Shown: piece after piece, positions 1-8,130 of the stretch
Numbering within the stretch: position 1 is the first letter of the stretch
Layout: the number at the start of each line of letters is the position of its first letter
Assembly: GCF_012317585.1 (NCBI RefSeq)
Contig: NZ_CP042909.1
Span: 1,426,001 to 1,490,000 of the forward strand
From: Thermosulfurimonas marina
GTDB lineage: Bacteria > Desulfobacterota > Thermodesulfobacteria > Thermodesulfobacteriales > Thermodesulfobacteriaceae
DNA length: 64,000 bases
Direction: 5' to 3'
The notes under the pieces: model-generated
The model's database searches: none
Seen by the model: the letters and a program-made list of their open reading frames with translations, nothing else
Told to the model about the DNA's origin: nothing
Made by a program: the position numbers and the translations under genes

Positions 1-189
1 CGCCGCCGGGAGGACCTCTGCATCCATTGCGGCTCCTGTACGGCCGTCTGTCCCACCGGGGCCCTTTCGGTCAACCGTGAGACCATGGAGGTAATCTTTG
101 ACCCCGATCGCTGTAGCGCCTGTGAACTCTGTGTGACCGCCTGTGTGGTCCGGGCCATGGAGGTGCGCCTTGAGCGCGAAGCCCTATGA
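1..189 (+). CDS. C-terminal end of a 2x[4Fe-4S] ferredoxin-type protein (5' truncated by window)
   Basis: The reading frame is open from base 1 and ends with TGA at 187-189. It encodes two cysteine quartets: CIHCGSCTAVCP and CSACELCVTACV. This is the pattern of a protein with two [4Fe-4S] clusters that carries electrons in the cytoplasm. The second quartet is followed by Val rather than the usual Pro. The stop overlaps the mnmA start (ATGA, 186-189), so the two are probably co-translated. In related anaerobes such a ferredoxin tail often belongs to a NIL-domain protein linked to sulfur transfer, but the N-terminus lies outside the window and this cannot be checked here. Confidence 0.85.
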   Translation, partial: RRREDLCIHCGSCTAVCPTGALSVNRETMEVIFDPDRCSACELCVTACVVRAMEVRLEREAL

Positions 190-1217
190 TCGCCGTGGCC
201 CTCTCCGGGGGGGTGGACAGCGCCTATGCGGCCTGGCGACTCTCCCGTAAACACCCCGTCCTTCTGGTCCACGCCCGCTTTCTTCCGGAAGATACCTCTG
301 AAAGACCCCGTCGGCTGGCCGAGGCCTTGGGCCTTCCCCTGGAGGTGCTGGACCTCCGGGAGGCCTTCGAGGAGCGGGTCATCCGCTATTTCCGCGAGGC
401 CTATCTCCGGGGCCTCACCCCCAACCCCTGCGTAATCTGCAACCGGGAGATAAAGTTTGGGCTCCTTCTGGAGGCCGTTCGCCGTCTAGGGGCCGAAAAA
501 CTGGCCACCGGCCATTATGCCCGGGTGCGCTACGATCCGGAAACCGGCCGCTACCTCCTTTACAAGGGGCGGGATACCCGCAAGGACCAGAGCTATTTCC
601 TGCATCAACTCTCTCAGGAGGCCCTCTCCCGGGTCCTTTTCCCGTTAGGGGATTTTCTCAAGGAAGAGGTCATCCGGGAGGCCGTGCGCCTGGGATTTTT
701 CAACCTCACCGCCCCGGAGAGCCAGGAGGTCTGTTTCATCAAGGGAGATTATCGGGAGCTTTTCCGAGGGTTTGAGACCCCGGAAGGGGAAATGGTCACC
801 GTGGACGGACGGGTAGTGGGACGCCATCGGGGGCTTTTTGCTTATACCGTAGGGCAGAGGAGGGGGCTTGGTCTGCGGCTGGGAAAGCCCTATTATGTGG
901 TGGCCCTGGACCCCAAACACAACCGGGTGATCGTGGGGGAAAAGCGGCACCTCCTGCGGCGCACCCTGCGGGTGGGAGGAGTCAATTTCATTTATCCCCT
1001 GGACCCGGACCGCCCCTTTGAGGCCGCGGTACGCCTCCGTTATCGGCACCAGGAGGCCCCGGCCCGGGTGGAGCCTTTGGGAGGAGGGATCTTTCGGGTA
1101 GTATTTGAAAGACCCCAACGGGCGGTGACCCCGGGGCAGTTTGCCGTCTTTTACCGGGAGGATCTGGTTCTGGGTGGGGGAGAAATCCTGCCGGAGGAGG
1201 AGCCATGGCCCGAGTGA
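186..1217 (+). CDS. mnmA: tRNA-specific 2-thiouridylase MnmA
   Basis: MnmA adenylates and then thiolates U34 of tRNA(Lys/Glu/Gln) in the cytoplasm. The PP-loop motif SGGVDS is at residues 7-12, the first catalytic cysteine lies in NPCVICN (C85), and the second is C183 in EVCFIKG. At 343 residues it is slightly shorter than the E. coli enzyme. The position that is Asp in the E. coli D-x-x-C motif is Cys here (C82), giving a CxxC...C triad. That triad is known from other MnmA proteins and from Fe-S-dependent thiolases, so a cluster-dependent mechanism is possible but inferred. The ATG overlaps the preceding ferredoxin stop, and the gene end overlaps the next start by 13 bases. Confidence 0.95.
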   Translation: MIAVALSGGVDSAYAAWRLSRKHPVLLVHARFLPEDTSERPRRLAEALGLPLEVLDLREAFEERVIRYFREAYLRGLTPNPCVICNREIKFGLLLEAVRRLGAEKLATGHYARVRYDPETGRYLLYKGRDTRKDQSYFLHQLSQEALSRVLFPLGDFLKEEVIREAVRLGFFNLTAPESQEVCFIKGDYRELFRGFETPEGEMVTVDGRVVGRHRGLFAYTVGQRRGLGLRLGKPYYVVALDPKHNRVIVGEKRHLLRRTLRVGGVNFIYPLDPDRPFEAAVRLRYRHQEAPARVEPLGGGIFRVVFERPQRAVTPGQFAVFYREDLVLGGGEILPEEEPWPE

Positions 1218-3088
1218 GATTCCTACCCTTTGAGGTAGAGATCGAAACCCTGGACGGGGAAACCGTTCTCCATGCGGCCATGCGGGCCGGGGTGCATATT
1301 AACGCCTCTTGTGGAGGGGCCGGGGTTTGTAACAAGTGTCGGGTCTTTGTGGAGGAAGGCCGAGCCCGGGGGGAAAGCCTTCCCGAAGGGGGATATAAGG
1401 CCTGCACCCTGGTGCCGGAGACGGATCTGGTAGTACGGGTCCCGGTGGAAAGCCATCTCGACCGCCGGGCCCTCCTGCGGGCCCCCAAGCGGCGGGCCAC
1501 GGCCTGGCTGGCGGCCGAGGCCCGGGCCCGCGAGATTCCTTTTGAGCCCTCGGTAAAGCGTCATTATCTGGAACTCCCGCCGCCGGATCTTTCCGACAAT
1601 CTCCCGGATCTCAGGCGTCTTAAACGGGGGCTCAAAGAGGTCCTGGGCCAGGAGCCTGAGGTGGAATGGTCTCTCCTTTCGGAACTTCCCTATCGGCTGC
1701 GCCAGGAAAACTTTCGGGTCACGGTCACCCTCTATGACCATCCCGAAAGGTCGGCCCCGGTGGTTCAAAGGGTGCACCCCGGAAAGGCTACGGAGTCTCT
1801 GGCCGTAGCCGTGGATGTGGGGACCACCACCCTCTGTGCGGAACTGGTGGATCTTTCAAGCGGAGAGGTCCTGGCCGAGACCTCGGACTACAACCCCCAG
1901 ATAAGTTACGGGGAGGACGTCATCAGTCGGATCGAGTTCGCCCGCAGGGAGGGAGGCCTCAAGACCCTGGCCCAGAAAGTCCGGGAGCGGGTGGCCGGCC
2001 TTATAGAAGAGTTAGGCCAGAAGACCGGCCGGGAGACGGAGGAAATCGATCTGGTGGTCCTTTCCGGAAATACCGTCATGACCCATCTCTTTCTGGCCCT
2101 GGAACCCCGGTTTTTGCGGGAGACGCCTTACGTGCCGGTGGCGGCCTTCTTTCCGCCGGTTCCGGCCCGGGAGTTGGGGCTCCCCACGGCGGAGGGGGCG
2201 GTGGCCGAGTTCTCTCCCTGTGTGGCCAGCTACGTAGGGGGAGACATCGTCTCCGGGGTGGTGGCCACCGGCTTTTTCGAAGAGGACCCTCTTACCCTCT
2301 TCATCGACATAGGAACCAACGGGGAGATCGTGGTGGGCAACCGGGACTTTTTGGCCTGTGCGGCCTGTTCCGCCGGACCGGCCTTCGAAGGCGGAGGGAT
2401 CAAACACGGGATGCGGGCCACCGTAGGGGCCATTGAAGCCGTGCACCTGGATACGGAGACCTATGAGCCCATGATCCTTACCATCGGGGGCCGTAAGCCC
2501 AAGGGCCTCTGCGGCTCGGGGATCATCGCCCTTCTCTCCCAGCTCTTTCTCACCGGGCTCATCGATCGCTCGGGGAAATTTCGGCGAGACCTGGATCATC
2601 CCCGGGTGCGTGAAGGCCGGGACGGCTGGGAGTATGTCCTGGTCTGGGCCGAGGATTCGGCCACCGGAGAGGACATCGTCTTTACCGAGGCCGATATCGA
2701 CAACCTCATCCGGGCCAAGGGGGCCATGTTTGCCGGCTACCAGACCCTCCTGGAGTCCGTGGGCCTTTCCGTGGAGGCTGTGGAACGGGTGATTCTCGCC
2801 GGAAACTTCGGAAGTTATCTCGACCTGGAGCAGGCCATCACCATAGGCTTGCTTCCGGATCTTCCGAGAGATAGATTTTTCTTTGTAGGAAACAGCAGTC
2901 TCTTGGGGGCGCGACTCATGGCCCTCTCGCGCCAGATGCGGGAGAAGGCCGCGGAGGTGGCCCGGATGATGACCCACTTCGAGCTCTCGGCCCACCCGGG
3001 ATACATGGATTACTACATGTCGGCCCTCTTTTTGCCTCATACCAATATTGAGCTCTTCCCTTCGGTAAAGGAGAAACTGGAGGACTGA
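1205..3088 (+). CDS. RACo-like corrinoid activation protein (2Fe-2S ferredoxin + ASKHA ATPase, DUF4445 family)
   Basis: This family uses ATP to drive reduction of inactive Co(II) corrinoid proteins, such as the corrinoid iron-sulfur protein of the Wood-Ljungdahl pathway. The N-terminal plant-type [2Fe-2S] domain has C36, C42, C45 and C67. A linker of about 120 residues follows. The ASKHA ATPase begins with the phosphate-binding motif AVDVGTTTL near residue 202 and has a second phosphate motif DIGTNGEI and a GLCGSGI motif further on. The length of 627 is typical. It overlaps mnmA by 13 bases. No corrinoid protein or methyltransferase is visible in the window, so its partner is unknown. The family call is firm; the partner is not. 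Confidence 0.88.
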   Translation: MARVRFLPFEVEIETLDGETVLHAAMRAGVHINASCGGAGVCNKCRVFVEEGRARGESLPEGGYKACTLVPETDLVVRVPVESHLDRRALLRAPKRRATAWLAAEARAREIPFEPSVKRHYLELPPPDLSDNLPDLRRLKRGLKEVLGQEPEVEWSLLSELPYRLRQENFRVTVTLYDHPERSAPVVQRVHPGKATESLAVAVDVGTTTLCAELVDLSSGEVLAETSDYNPQISYGEDVISRIEFARREGGLKTLAQKVRERVAGLIEELGQKTGRETEEIDLVVLSGNTVMTHLFLALEPRFLRETPYVPVAAFFPPVPARELGLPTAEGAVAEFSPCVASYVGGDIVSGVVATGFFEEDPLTLFIDIGTNGEIVVGNRDFLACAACSAGPAFEGGGIKHGMRATVGAIEAVHLDTETYEPMILTIGGRKPKGLCGSGIIALLSQLFLTGLIDRSGKFRRDLDHPRVREGRDGWEYVLVWAEDSATGEDIVFTEADIDNLIRAKGAMFAGYQTLLESVGLSVEAVERVILAGNFGSYLDLEQAITIGLLPDLPRDRFFFVGNSSLLGARLMALSRQMREKAAEVARMMTHFELSAHPGYMDYYMSALFLPHTNIELFPSVKEKLED

Positions 3089-3089
3089 G

Positions 3090-3596
3090 GTGCGGGTAGA
3101 GGCCCCGGCCAGATCCTGGATAGTCTCTGGAAGGCTTACGGGGCCGGAGAAGGGGCGCCCGAAGGCCGGACCGGAGCAGGGACCAAGGGGAGGGGCTCTC
3201 CCCCAGGCCCCCTCCGAAGGGGATCTCGATTTAAGAGCCCTTCTGGAGATCGCCCAGCTGCGGAGGATCGATCAGATGGTTCGGGCCCACGAGCGGGCCC
3301 ATCTGGCGGCCGGAGGGGAACTGGTTATTTCCGGGCCGCACTATGTTTACCGGCGGGGGCCGGACGGGAGACTCTATGCCGTGGGGGGAGACGTGGTCAT
3401 CGATACCTCTGGGGTGCCCGGGGATCCGGAGGCCACCCTGCGCAAGGCCGAACGCATCATCCGGGCCGCCCTGGCCCCCCTCAATCCCTCGCCCCAGGAT
3501 CTGCGGGTGGCCCTGCGGGCCCAGATGATGGCCATGCAGGCCCGGCTGGAGGTGGCCCGAGAGAGGATGGAGGAAGGACATGCGTATCGTGCGTGA
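3090..3596 (+). CDS. SprA-related family protein with HExxH motif (putative metalloprotease)
   Basis: The 168-residue product has the motif HERAH at residues 67-71, which fits HExxH, the zinc-binding catalytic motif of metallopeptidases. It is followed by a region with the GGP/YRRGPDGRLYAVGG pattern typical of SprA-related proteins. The family has no established function. No signal peptide is evident, and the first 45 residues are low-complexity Gly/Pro/Arg. GTG at 3090 starts one base after the RACo stop; an internal start nearer the conserved part is possible. The gene overlaps psd by 17 bases, placing it in the same transcript. Proteolytic activity is inferred from the motif only. Confidence 0.72.
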   Translation: MRVEAPARSWIVSGRLTGPEKGRPKAGPEQGPRGGALPQAPSEGDLDLRALLEIAQLRRIDQMVRAHERAHLAAGGELVISGPHYVYRRGPDGRLYAVGGDVVIDTSGVPGDPEATLRKAERIIRAALAPLNPSPQDLRVALRAQMMAMQARLEVARERMEEGHAYRA

Positions 3597-4224
3597 GGGC
3601 TGGCCCTGGGTGTTGCTTCCGGCCTTGGCGGGAGGGGCGGCGGCCCTTTCCGGAAGAAGACGGGAGGCCGGGCTCTTGGGGGTCCTTTCCGGGCTTTCCG
3701 CCTGGTTCTTTCGGGACCCTCCGCGAGAGCCGGTCTGGGATCGCGAGCTCCTGGTCTCCCCGGCCGACGGAAAGGTGGCCCTGGTGCGTTACTTGACCGA
3801 GTTTGAGGAGTTTCCCGGTCCGGTCTATCGGGTGGGGATCTTCATGCGACTTCACGATGTTCATGTGAATCGTTCCCCGGTATCCGGGAGGGTAAGGCAT
3901 ATCCGGTGGCAGAAAGGGGGGAAGCTTCCGGCCCTCTGGGAGGAGGCCTTTTCGGGAAACGAAAAGCGGTACTTTCTTCTGGAAAGGGACGACGGGGTTC
4001 CGGTGCTGGTGGTCCAGGTGGCCGGGGCCCTGGCCCGGCGCACGGTGAGTTTTCTGCGTCCGGGAGACGAGGTCCTGGCTGGGGATCGGCTGGGGATGAT
4101 CAAGCTGGGCTCCCGGGTGGAACTCTTTTTCCCGGCCGAGGGGACCCGCCTCCTGGTGCGGGAGGGACATCGGGTGCGGGCCGGGGAAAGCCCCCTGGCC
4201 CTTCTCCCCTGGAGAGGCCGGTGA
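3580..4224 (+). CDS. psd: Phosphatidylserine decarboxylase (short archaetidylserine-type)
   Basis: The enzyme converts phosphatidylserine to phosphatidylethanolamine at the inner membrane using a self-made pyruvoyl group. Self-cleavage is expected between G177 and S178 in KLGSRVEL, leaving a C-terminal alpha chain of about 37 residues. FFRDP (residues 43-47) and HDVHVNRSP (92-100) are conserved family motifs. An N-terminal hydrophobic segment (about 9-40) would anchor it. The 214-residue length fits the short PSD subgroup. An SD sequence GAGGAAGG precedes the ATG. The stop overlaps the pssA start (GTGA), which couples the two consecutive steps of phosphatidylethanolamine synthesis. Confidence 0.95.
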   Translation: MRIVREGWPWVLLPALAGGAAALSGRRREAGLLGVLSGLSAWFFRDPPREPVWDRELLVSPADGKVALVRYLTEFEEFPGPVYRVGIFMRLHDVHVNRSPVSGRVRHIRWQKGGKLPALWEEAFSGNEKRYFLLERDDGVPVLVVQVAGALARRTVSFLRPGDEVLAGDRLGMIKLGSRVELFFPAEGTRLLVREGHRVRAGESPLALLPWRGR

Positions 4225-4961
4225 GAAAGATCGCCCTTTTGCCGCATATCTTCACCACGGGTAACCTTTTTGCCGGATTTTTTGCCCTGGTTTCCGCCCT
4301 TTCTGGAAAGATTGCCGTGGCCTCTTGGGCGGTGCTTGCAGCTATGATCTGCGACGTGCTTGACGGGCGCCTGGCTCGCCTCACCCGCTCCACAAGCCGC
4401 TTCGGGATGGAATACGACTCCCTGTGCGACATGGTCTCTTTCGGGGTGGCCCCGGGGATCCTGGCCTATGAATTCGCTCTCAAGACCTACGGACGTTACG
4501 GGTGGCTTGCGGCCTTTGTCTATGTAGCCTGTACGGCCCTCCGCCTGGCCCGCTTTAACGTGGAGGAGCCCGGGCCTTCGGCCTATTTTAAGGGGCTTCC
4601 CAGTCCGGCAGCGGCGGGGCTGGTGGCCTCCACGGTGATCTTTTTGAAACATGTAGGGGCGGAATTTCCGGTCAAACATGCGGCCCTGGTCCTTATGATC
4701 TATGCGGTCTCCTTTCTTATGATCTCTCCCTTTCCCTATCCCAGTTTCAAGGTCCTGCGCTTTCGGGAAACCCAACTCACCTATCTCCTCCCGGGTCTCA
4801 TCTTGGCCTTTGCCGTGGTGGCGGCCGAACCTCAGGTGACCCTTTTTATCCTCTTTCTGGGCTATGCCCTTCTCTTTCCCCTTAAGGAACTCCTTTTGCG
4901 TCTGCGCCCGGCGGGCTTTCGCTTGCGGACCAAGCCTCAGGAGTCCCCGGAGGAGATTTGA
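4221..4961 (+). CDS. pssA: CDP-diacylglycerol-serine O-phosphatidyltransferase
   Basis: This membrane enzyme joins serine to CDP-diacylglycerol, making the substrate for Psd encoded just upstream. The CDP-alcohol phosphatidyltransferase signature is complete: D48-G49-x2-A52-R53-x8-G62-x3-D66-x3-D70. Several hydrophobic helices follow. The frame is open far upstream, but similarity begins at the GTG at 4221, which overlaps the psd stop, giving 246 residues. The longer upstream part would overlap psd by more than 300 bases and reads as low-complexity sequence. Confidence 0.94.
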   Translation: MRKIALLPHIFTTGNLFAGFFALVSALSGKIAVASWAVLAAMICDVLDGRLARLTRSTSRFGMEYDSLCDMVSFGVAPGILAYEFALKTYGRYGWLAAFVYVACTALRLARFNVEEPGPSAYFKGLPSPAAAGLVASTVIFLKHVGAEFPVKHAALVLMIYAVSFLMISPFPYPSFKVLRFRETQLTYLLPGLILAFAVVAAEPQVTLFILFLGYALLFPLKELLLRLRPAGFRLRTKPQESPEEI

Positions 4962-5020
4962 CAGGGACAAAAAGAAGGATTAAAAAGAAAACGCCAAAAT
5001 GAGAAAGGGAGGAGAAGCTC

Positions 5021-5356
5021 ATGAGTTGTAAATGCCGTCTGCTCAACATTGGGTTTGGAAATTCCGTGGTGGCCGAGCGGGTGGTGGCCATTGTCAATCC
5101 CAACTCGGCTCCCATGAAAAGGTTGCGGGAGGAGGCCAAGGAATCCAAGCGCCTCATTGATGCCACCCAGGGCCGTCGGACCCGTTCCATCATCATCACC
5201 GACTCTAACCACGTGATCCTTTCGGCCATCCAGGCCGAGACCATCGCCCAGCGCATGATGTCCGATCTCCTCAAAATGCACGAGGAGTGTGCCGAGACCC
5301 AGAAAGTAGAAGAGAAGGAAAAGGCCCCCTCCAAACGCCGCGGGAAGGCCGCTTAG
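5021..5356 (+). CDS. remA: RemA/DUF370 family protein
   Basis: The 111-residue protein has the RemA signature: [19 protein letters not shown] near the N-terminus and [19 protein letters not shown] in the middle. RemA is a DNA-binding regulator of biofilm matrix genes in Bacillus, but in many other bacteria it lies directly upstream of gmk, as here, and its role there is unknown. A strong SD (GGGAGGAG) precedes the ATG. The C-terminal 25 residues are highly charged and extend beyond the usual domain. Family assignment is firm; a regulatory role is inference. Confidence 0.88.
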   Translation: MSCKCRLLNIGFGNSVVAERVVAIVNPNSAPMKRLREEAKESKRLIDATQGRRTRSIIITDSNHVILSAIQAETIAQRMMSDLLKMHEECAETQKVEEKEKAPSKRRGKAA

Positions 5357-5361
5357 CCTAG

Positions 5362-5946
5362 ATGCGGGCCCTGCTTCTGGTGGTCTCCGCGCCCTCCGGG
5401 GCGGGGAAGACTACTCTTTGTCGTCTTTTAATAGAGAGGCTGGGCTTTCGGTTTTCCGTCTCTCACACCACCCGTCCGCCTCGGCCCGGAGAGGAGGAAG
5501 GACGGGATTATTATTTCGTCTCCCGGGAAGAATTTGAGTCCATGGTCTCCCGGGGAGAATTCGTGGAGTGGGCCGAGGTCCACGGGCATCTTTACGGGAC
5601 CTCTCGGGCGGAGGTGGAGGAGGCTCTGGCCCGGGGGGAAGATCTCCTCCTGGACATTGACGTCCAGGGGGCCTCCAGTTTGCGCCGGTTTTTTCCGGAG
5701 GCGGTTTTTGTCTTTGTGGCCCCGCCTTCGCTTTCCGAACTCGAAAGGCGCTTGCGGGCCCGGGGTACGGAGACCGAGGAGGTGTTGCAAAGAAGGCTGG
5801 CCCGCGCCCGGGAGGAGATGACCTTTGCCCCCTGGTTTGACTATGTGGTGGTGAACGACGAGGTGGAGCGGGCCTTTGGGGATCTAGTGGCCATCGTGCG
5901 GGCCGAGAGGTGTCGCCCCCCGCGGCTTCCTTTATGGCCGAGGTAG
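5362..5946 (+). CDS. gmk: Guanylate kinase
   Basis: Guanylate kinase phosphorylates GMP to GDP with ATP. The P-loop SAPSGAGKTT is at residues 9-18, followed by the GMP-binding region SHTTRPPRPGEEEGRDYYF and the lid-region arginines. The length of 194 is normal. The ATG lies five bases after the remA stop with no clear SD of its own, so translational coupling is likely. The 3' end overlaps rlmB by 13 bases. The remA-gmk order is widely conserved. Confidence 0.96.
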   Translation: MRALLLVVSAPSGAGKTTLCRLLIERLGFRFSVSHTTRPPRPGEEEGRDYYFVSREEFESMVSRGEFVEWAEVHGHLYGTSRAEVEEALARGEDLLLDIDVQGASSLRRFFPEAVFVFVAPPSLSELERRLRARGTETEEVLQRRLARAREEMTFAPWFDYVVVNDEVERAFGDLVAIVRAERCRPPRLPLWPR

Positions 5947-6686
5947 TCTGGGGGATTAACCCCGTTTTGGAACTCCTCCGAAGCCAGCCCGATCGGGTGG
6001 AGGAGATCTGGATAGCCGCCGAGGGCTTGCGGGGAAGGCGGGCCCGGGTCCTGGAGCTGGCCCGAAAACTCGAGATCCCGGTGCGGGTGGTGAAGCGGTT
6101 TGCGCCCCCTAAAGTCCCCAGGGAGGCCTCCACTCAGGGGGTGGTGGCCTATATCCGGGAGTTTGAATATCTGGATCTGGAATCCCTCCTGGAAAGGCTC
6201 TCTTCCGAGAAGGAGCCCGTGGTGCTTTTTCTGGATGAGCTTACCGATCCCCAGAACGTGGGTTCCCTCATCCGGAGCGCGGAGGCCCTGGGGGCCAAGG
6301 GGGTGGTCCTTCCCCGGCACCGGGCCTGCGGGGTGACCCCCACGGTGGTCAAGGCCTCGGCCGGGGCGGTCTTTCATCTTCCCGTGGCCCGGGTGACCAA
6401 CCTCCGGCGGGCCATTCTGAGGCTTCGGGAGGCGGGCTTTCGGGTCCTGGGGCTGGAGGCCCGGGCCGAACGCCCCCTTTTTGAGGCGGATCTTTCCGGA
6501 CCTTTAGGTCTGGTGGTGGGCAGTGAGGGCCGGGGCCTGAGGGCCGGGGTGCGGGAGGCCTGCGACGGGCTCCTTTCCATTCCCCTTTCGGGGCGGGTAG
6601 AATCTCTGAACGCCGCGGTGGCCGGAGCCCTGGCCCTTTACGAGGTCTTTCGTCAGCGCCATGTATCGGGCTTATCGTCTGGCTAG
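5934..6686 (+). CDS. rlmB: TrmH/RlmB-family rRNA 2'-O-ribose methyltransferase
   Basis: This is a SPOUT-fold SAM-dependent methyltransferase, most likely making Gm2251 in 23S rRNA. The N-terminal substrate-binding domain opens with VWGINPVLELL. The three SPOUT motifs are DPQNVGSLIRSAEALG, LVVGSEGRGL and IPLSGRVESLNAAVA, with the last forming the trefoil knot. ATG at 5934 gives 250 residues and places the start right at the family consensus; an in-frame GTG at 5910 is possible but adds non-conserved residues. The gene overlaps gmk by 13 bases and waaA by 26. RlmB versus another TrmH-family target cannot be settled from sequence alone. Confidence 0.88.
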   Translation: MAEVVWGINPVLELLRSQPDRVEEIWIAAEGLRGRRARVLELARKLEIPVRVVKRFAPPKVPREASTQGVVAYIREFEYLDLESLLERLSSEKEPVVLFLDELTDPQNVGSLIRSAEALGAKGVVLPRHRACGVTPTVVKASAGAVFHLPVARVTNLRRAILRLREAGFRVLGLEARAERPLFEADLSGPLGLVVGSEGRGLRAGVREACDGLLSIPLSGRVESLNAAVAGALALYEVFRQRHVSGLSSG

Positions 6687-7875
6687 TTTTCTGGCCGAAA
6701 GACTATTGCGACCCTTCTTTCCGGGGCGTTTCCGGCCTCCGGAAGCCGGCCCGGTGGACCTCTGGATGCATGCGGCCTCCGTGGGGGAATTACGGGTGGC
6801 GGAGGCCCTACTTGCGGCCCTGGCCTCCCGGGGAGCTTCTCCACGGGTGGCCTTGACCCTTCAGACAGAAAGCGCCCGCAGGCTGGCCCAGCGGCGAAAT
6901 CTTCCTGCCCAGGTCTTTTCGGCTCCCTGGGATGGTCCCCGAACCGTGGTCCGGACTCTGGAGATCCTGAGACCCCGAGTGCTGGTCCTTCTGGAAACCG
7001 AACTCTGGCCCAATCTTCTGGCCGAGGCCCTGCGGCGAGAGATCCCGGTCTGTGTAGTCAACGGCCGTCTTTCGGATCGGAGTTTTCCCCGCTATTTGGC
7101 CCTACGAAGGCTCTTTCGGCCTCTTCTTGAAAGGCTGACCTTTGTGGGAGCGATTTCCCCTCTGGATCGGGAGCGCTTTCTGGCCCTGGGAGCCCCTCCA
7201 GAACGGGTGGAGGTGGTGGGAAACGCCAAGTACGACCTTCTGGTAGCGGAAAAGGAACGGGTGGATCTTGAGGGGCTTTCGGCACGGCTGAGGCTCCGGG
7301 AAGGAGAAAAGGTGGTGGTCTTCGGGAGCATGCGCGGGGGAGAAGAATCTTTAGTGCGGGAGGTGGTGCGCCAGCTGGCCGCTCGAGAAGAGGTGCGCTT
7401 TGTGGTGGCCCCCCGGCACCTTGAAAGGGTTTCCTCTTTTAAAAAAGCCCTCGAGGATCTTGGGCTATCCCTGGAGTTTTTTAGCCGCCATCGGCCCGCG
7501 CGTATCGTTCTGGTAGATGAAATAGGCCCTCTTTTTGGACTCTATGGTCTGGCCACCGCGGCGGTGGTGGGGGGGAGTTTTGTCCCCAAGGGGGGGCAGA
7601 ATCCGGTGGAGCCAGCGGTCTGGGGGGTCCCGACCCTCTTCGGTCCCCACATGGAGAACTTCCGGGAAGAAGTCCGACGACTTTCCGGGGCCGGAGTTCG
7701 AATGGTTCAGACCAGTGCCGAAGCCCTTTCTCTTCTTCGCCAGTGGCTGGATGAAGAGGGGACCCGCCGTGAGGCCCGAGAAGCTCTGCAGAAAAGTCTT
7801 TCAGCGCTTCTCGGGGCCTCGGAGCGCTACGCCGCTCGAATTCTCCGGATCCTCAATGGGTCTCACCCATCTTGA
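6661..7875 (+). CDS. waaA: 3-deoxy-D-manno-octulosonic acid (Kdo) transferase
   Basis: WaaA adds Kdo from CMP-Kdo to the lipid A precursor at the cytoplasmic face of the inner membrane. The N-terminus is a hydrophobic anchor (YRLASFLAERLLRPFF), followed by the conserved WMHAASVGE motif and a GT-B fold with VVGGSFVPKGGQNPVEPA near the C-terminus. At 404 residues it is slightly short for the family. It is the first LPS gene in the window; lpxK and lpxB lie about 50 kb downstream. The 3' end overlaps the convergent RAM-domain gene by 23 bases. Confidence 0.94.
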   Translation: MYRAYRLASFLAERLLRPFFPGRFRPPEAGPVDLWMHAASVGELRVAEALLAALASRGASPRVALTLQTESARRLAQRRNLPAQVFSAPWDGPRTVVRTLEILRPRVLVLLETELWPNLLAEALRREIPVCVVNGRLSDRSFPRYLALRRLFRPLLERLTFVGAISPLDRERFLALGAPPERVEVVGNAKYDLLVAEKERVDLEGLSARLRLREGEKVVVFGSMRGGEESLVREVVRQLAAREEVRFVVAPRHLERVSSFKKALEDLGLSLEFFSRHRPARIVLVDEIGPLFGLYGLATAAVVGGSFVPKGGQNPVEPAVWGVPTLFGPHMENFREEVRRLSGAGVRMVQTSAEALSLLRQWLDEEGTRREAREALQKSLSALLGASERYAARILRILNGSHPS

Positions 7876-8101
7876 CCACGGGGCAGGTCATGGTGTGCTG
7901 AATATAAGGGATGCTCTGGAGTTTGCGCAGGACTACCTCGGAGAGGGTGTCGTGGTCCTCGGTTTCTACCTCGGTGATGATATCATAAGGTCCCATGATG
8001 ATGTCCAGTTTTTTGACTTCGGGCATCTCCGAAAGAGTCTTGGCTACCTCGGCGGTCTTGCCGATCTGGGTATTGATGAGGATATAGGCTCTTAAGGGCA
8101 T
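7853..8101 (-). CDS. Stand-alone Lrp/AsnC effector-binding (RAM) domain protein
   Basis: The 82-residue product matches the alpha/beta RAM domain of Lrp/AsnC regulators (AYILINTQIGKTAEVAKTL, then DIIMGPYDIITEVE) but has no helix-turn-helix. Such stand-alone domains oligomerise and bind amino acids or other small ligands and may modulate full-length regulators. SD TAGGAGGTA precedes the ATG. It lies 29 bases after the NikQ-like gene on the same strand and may be the last gene of that transcript. Its target is unknown. Confidence 0.85.
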   Translation of the reverse strand: MPLRAYILINTQIGKTAEVAKTLSEMPEVKKLDIIMGPYDIITEVETEDHDTLSEVVLRKLQSIPYIQHTMTCPVVKMGETH

Positions 8102-8130
8102 GTCCTACCTCCTAGGCCGTTTTTTAAAAC

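Noticed and set aside
2012-3040. Long open frame on the minus strand (342 codons) opposite the RACo-like gene
   Set aside because: It is antisense to a clear gene, has low-complexity His/Gly/Pro composition and no family motif; long shadow frames are common in G+C-rich DNA.
3906-4220. N-terminal extension of PssA from the upstream in-frame start
   Set aside because: It would overlap psd by over 300 bases and reads as Gly/Arg-rich low complexity; similarity begins at 4221.
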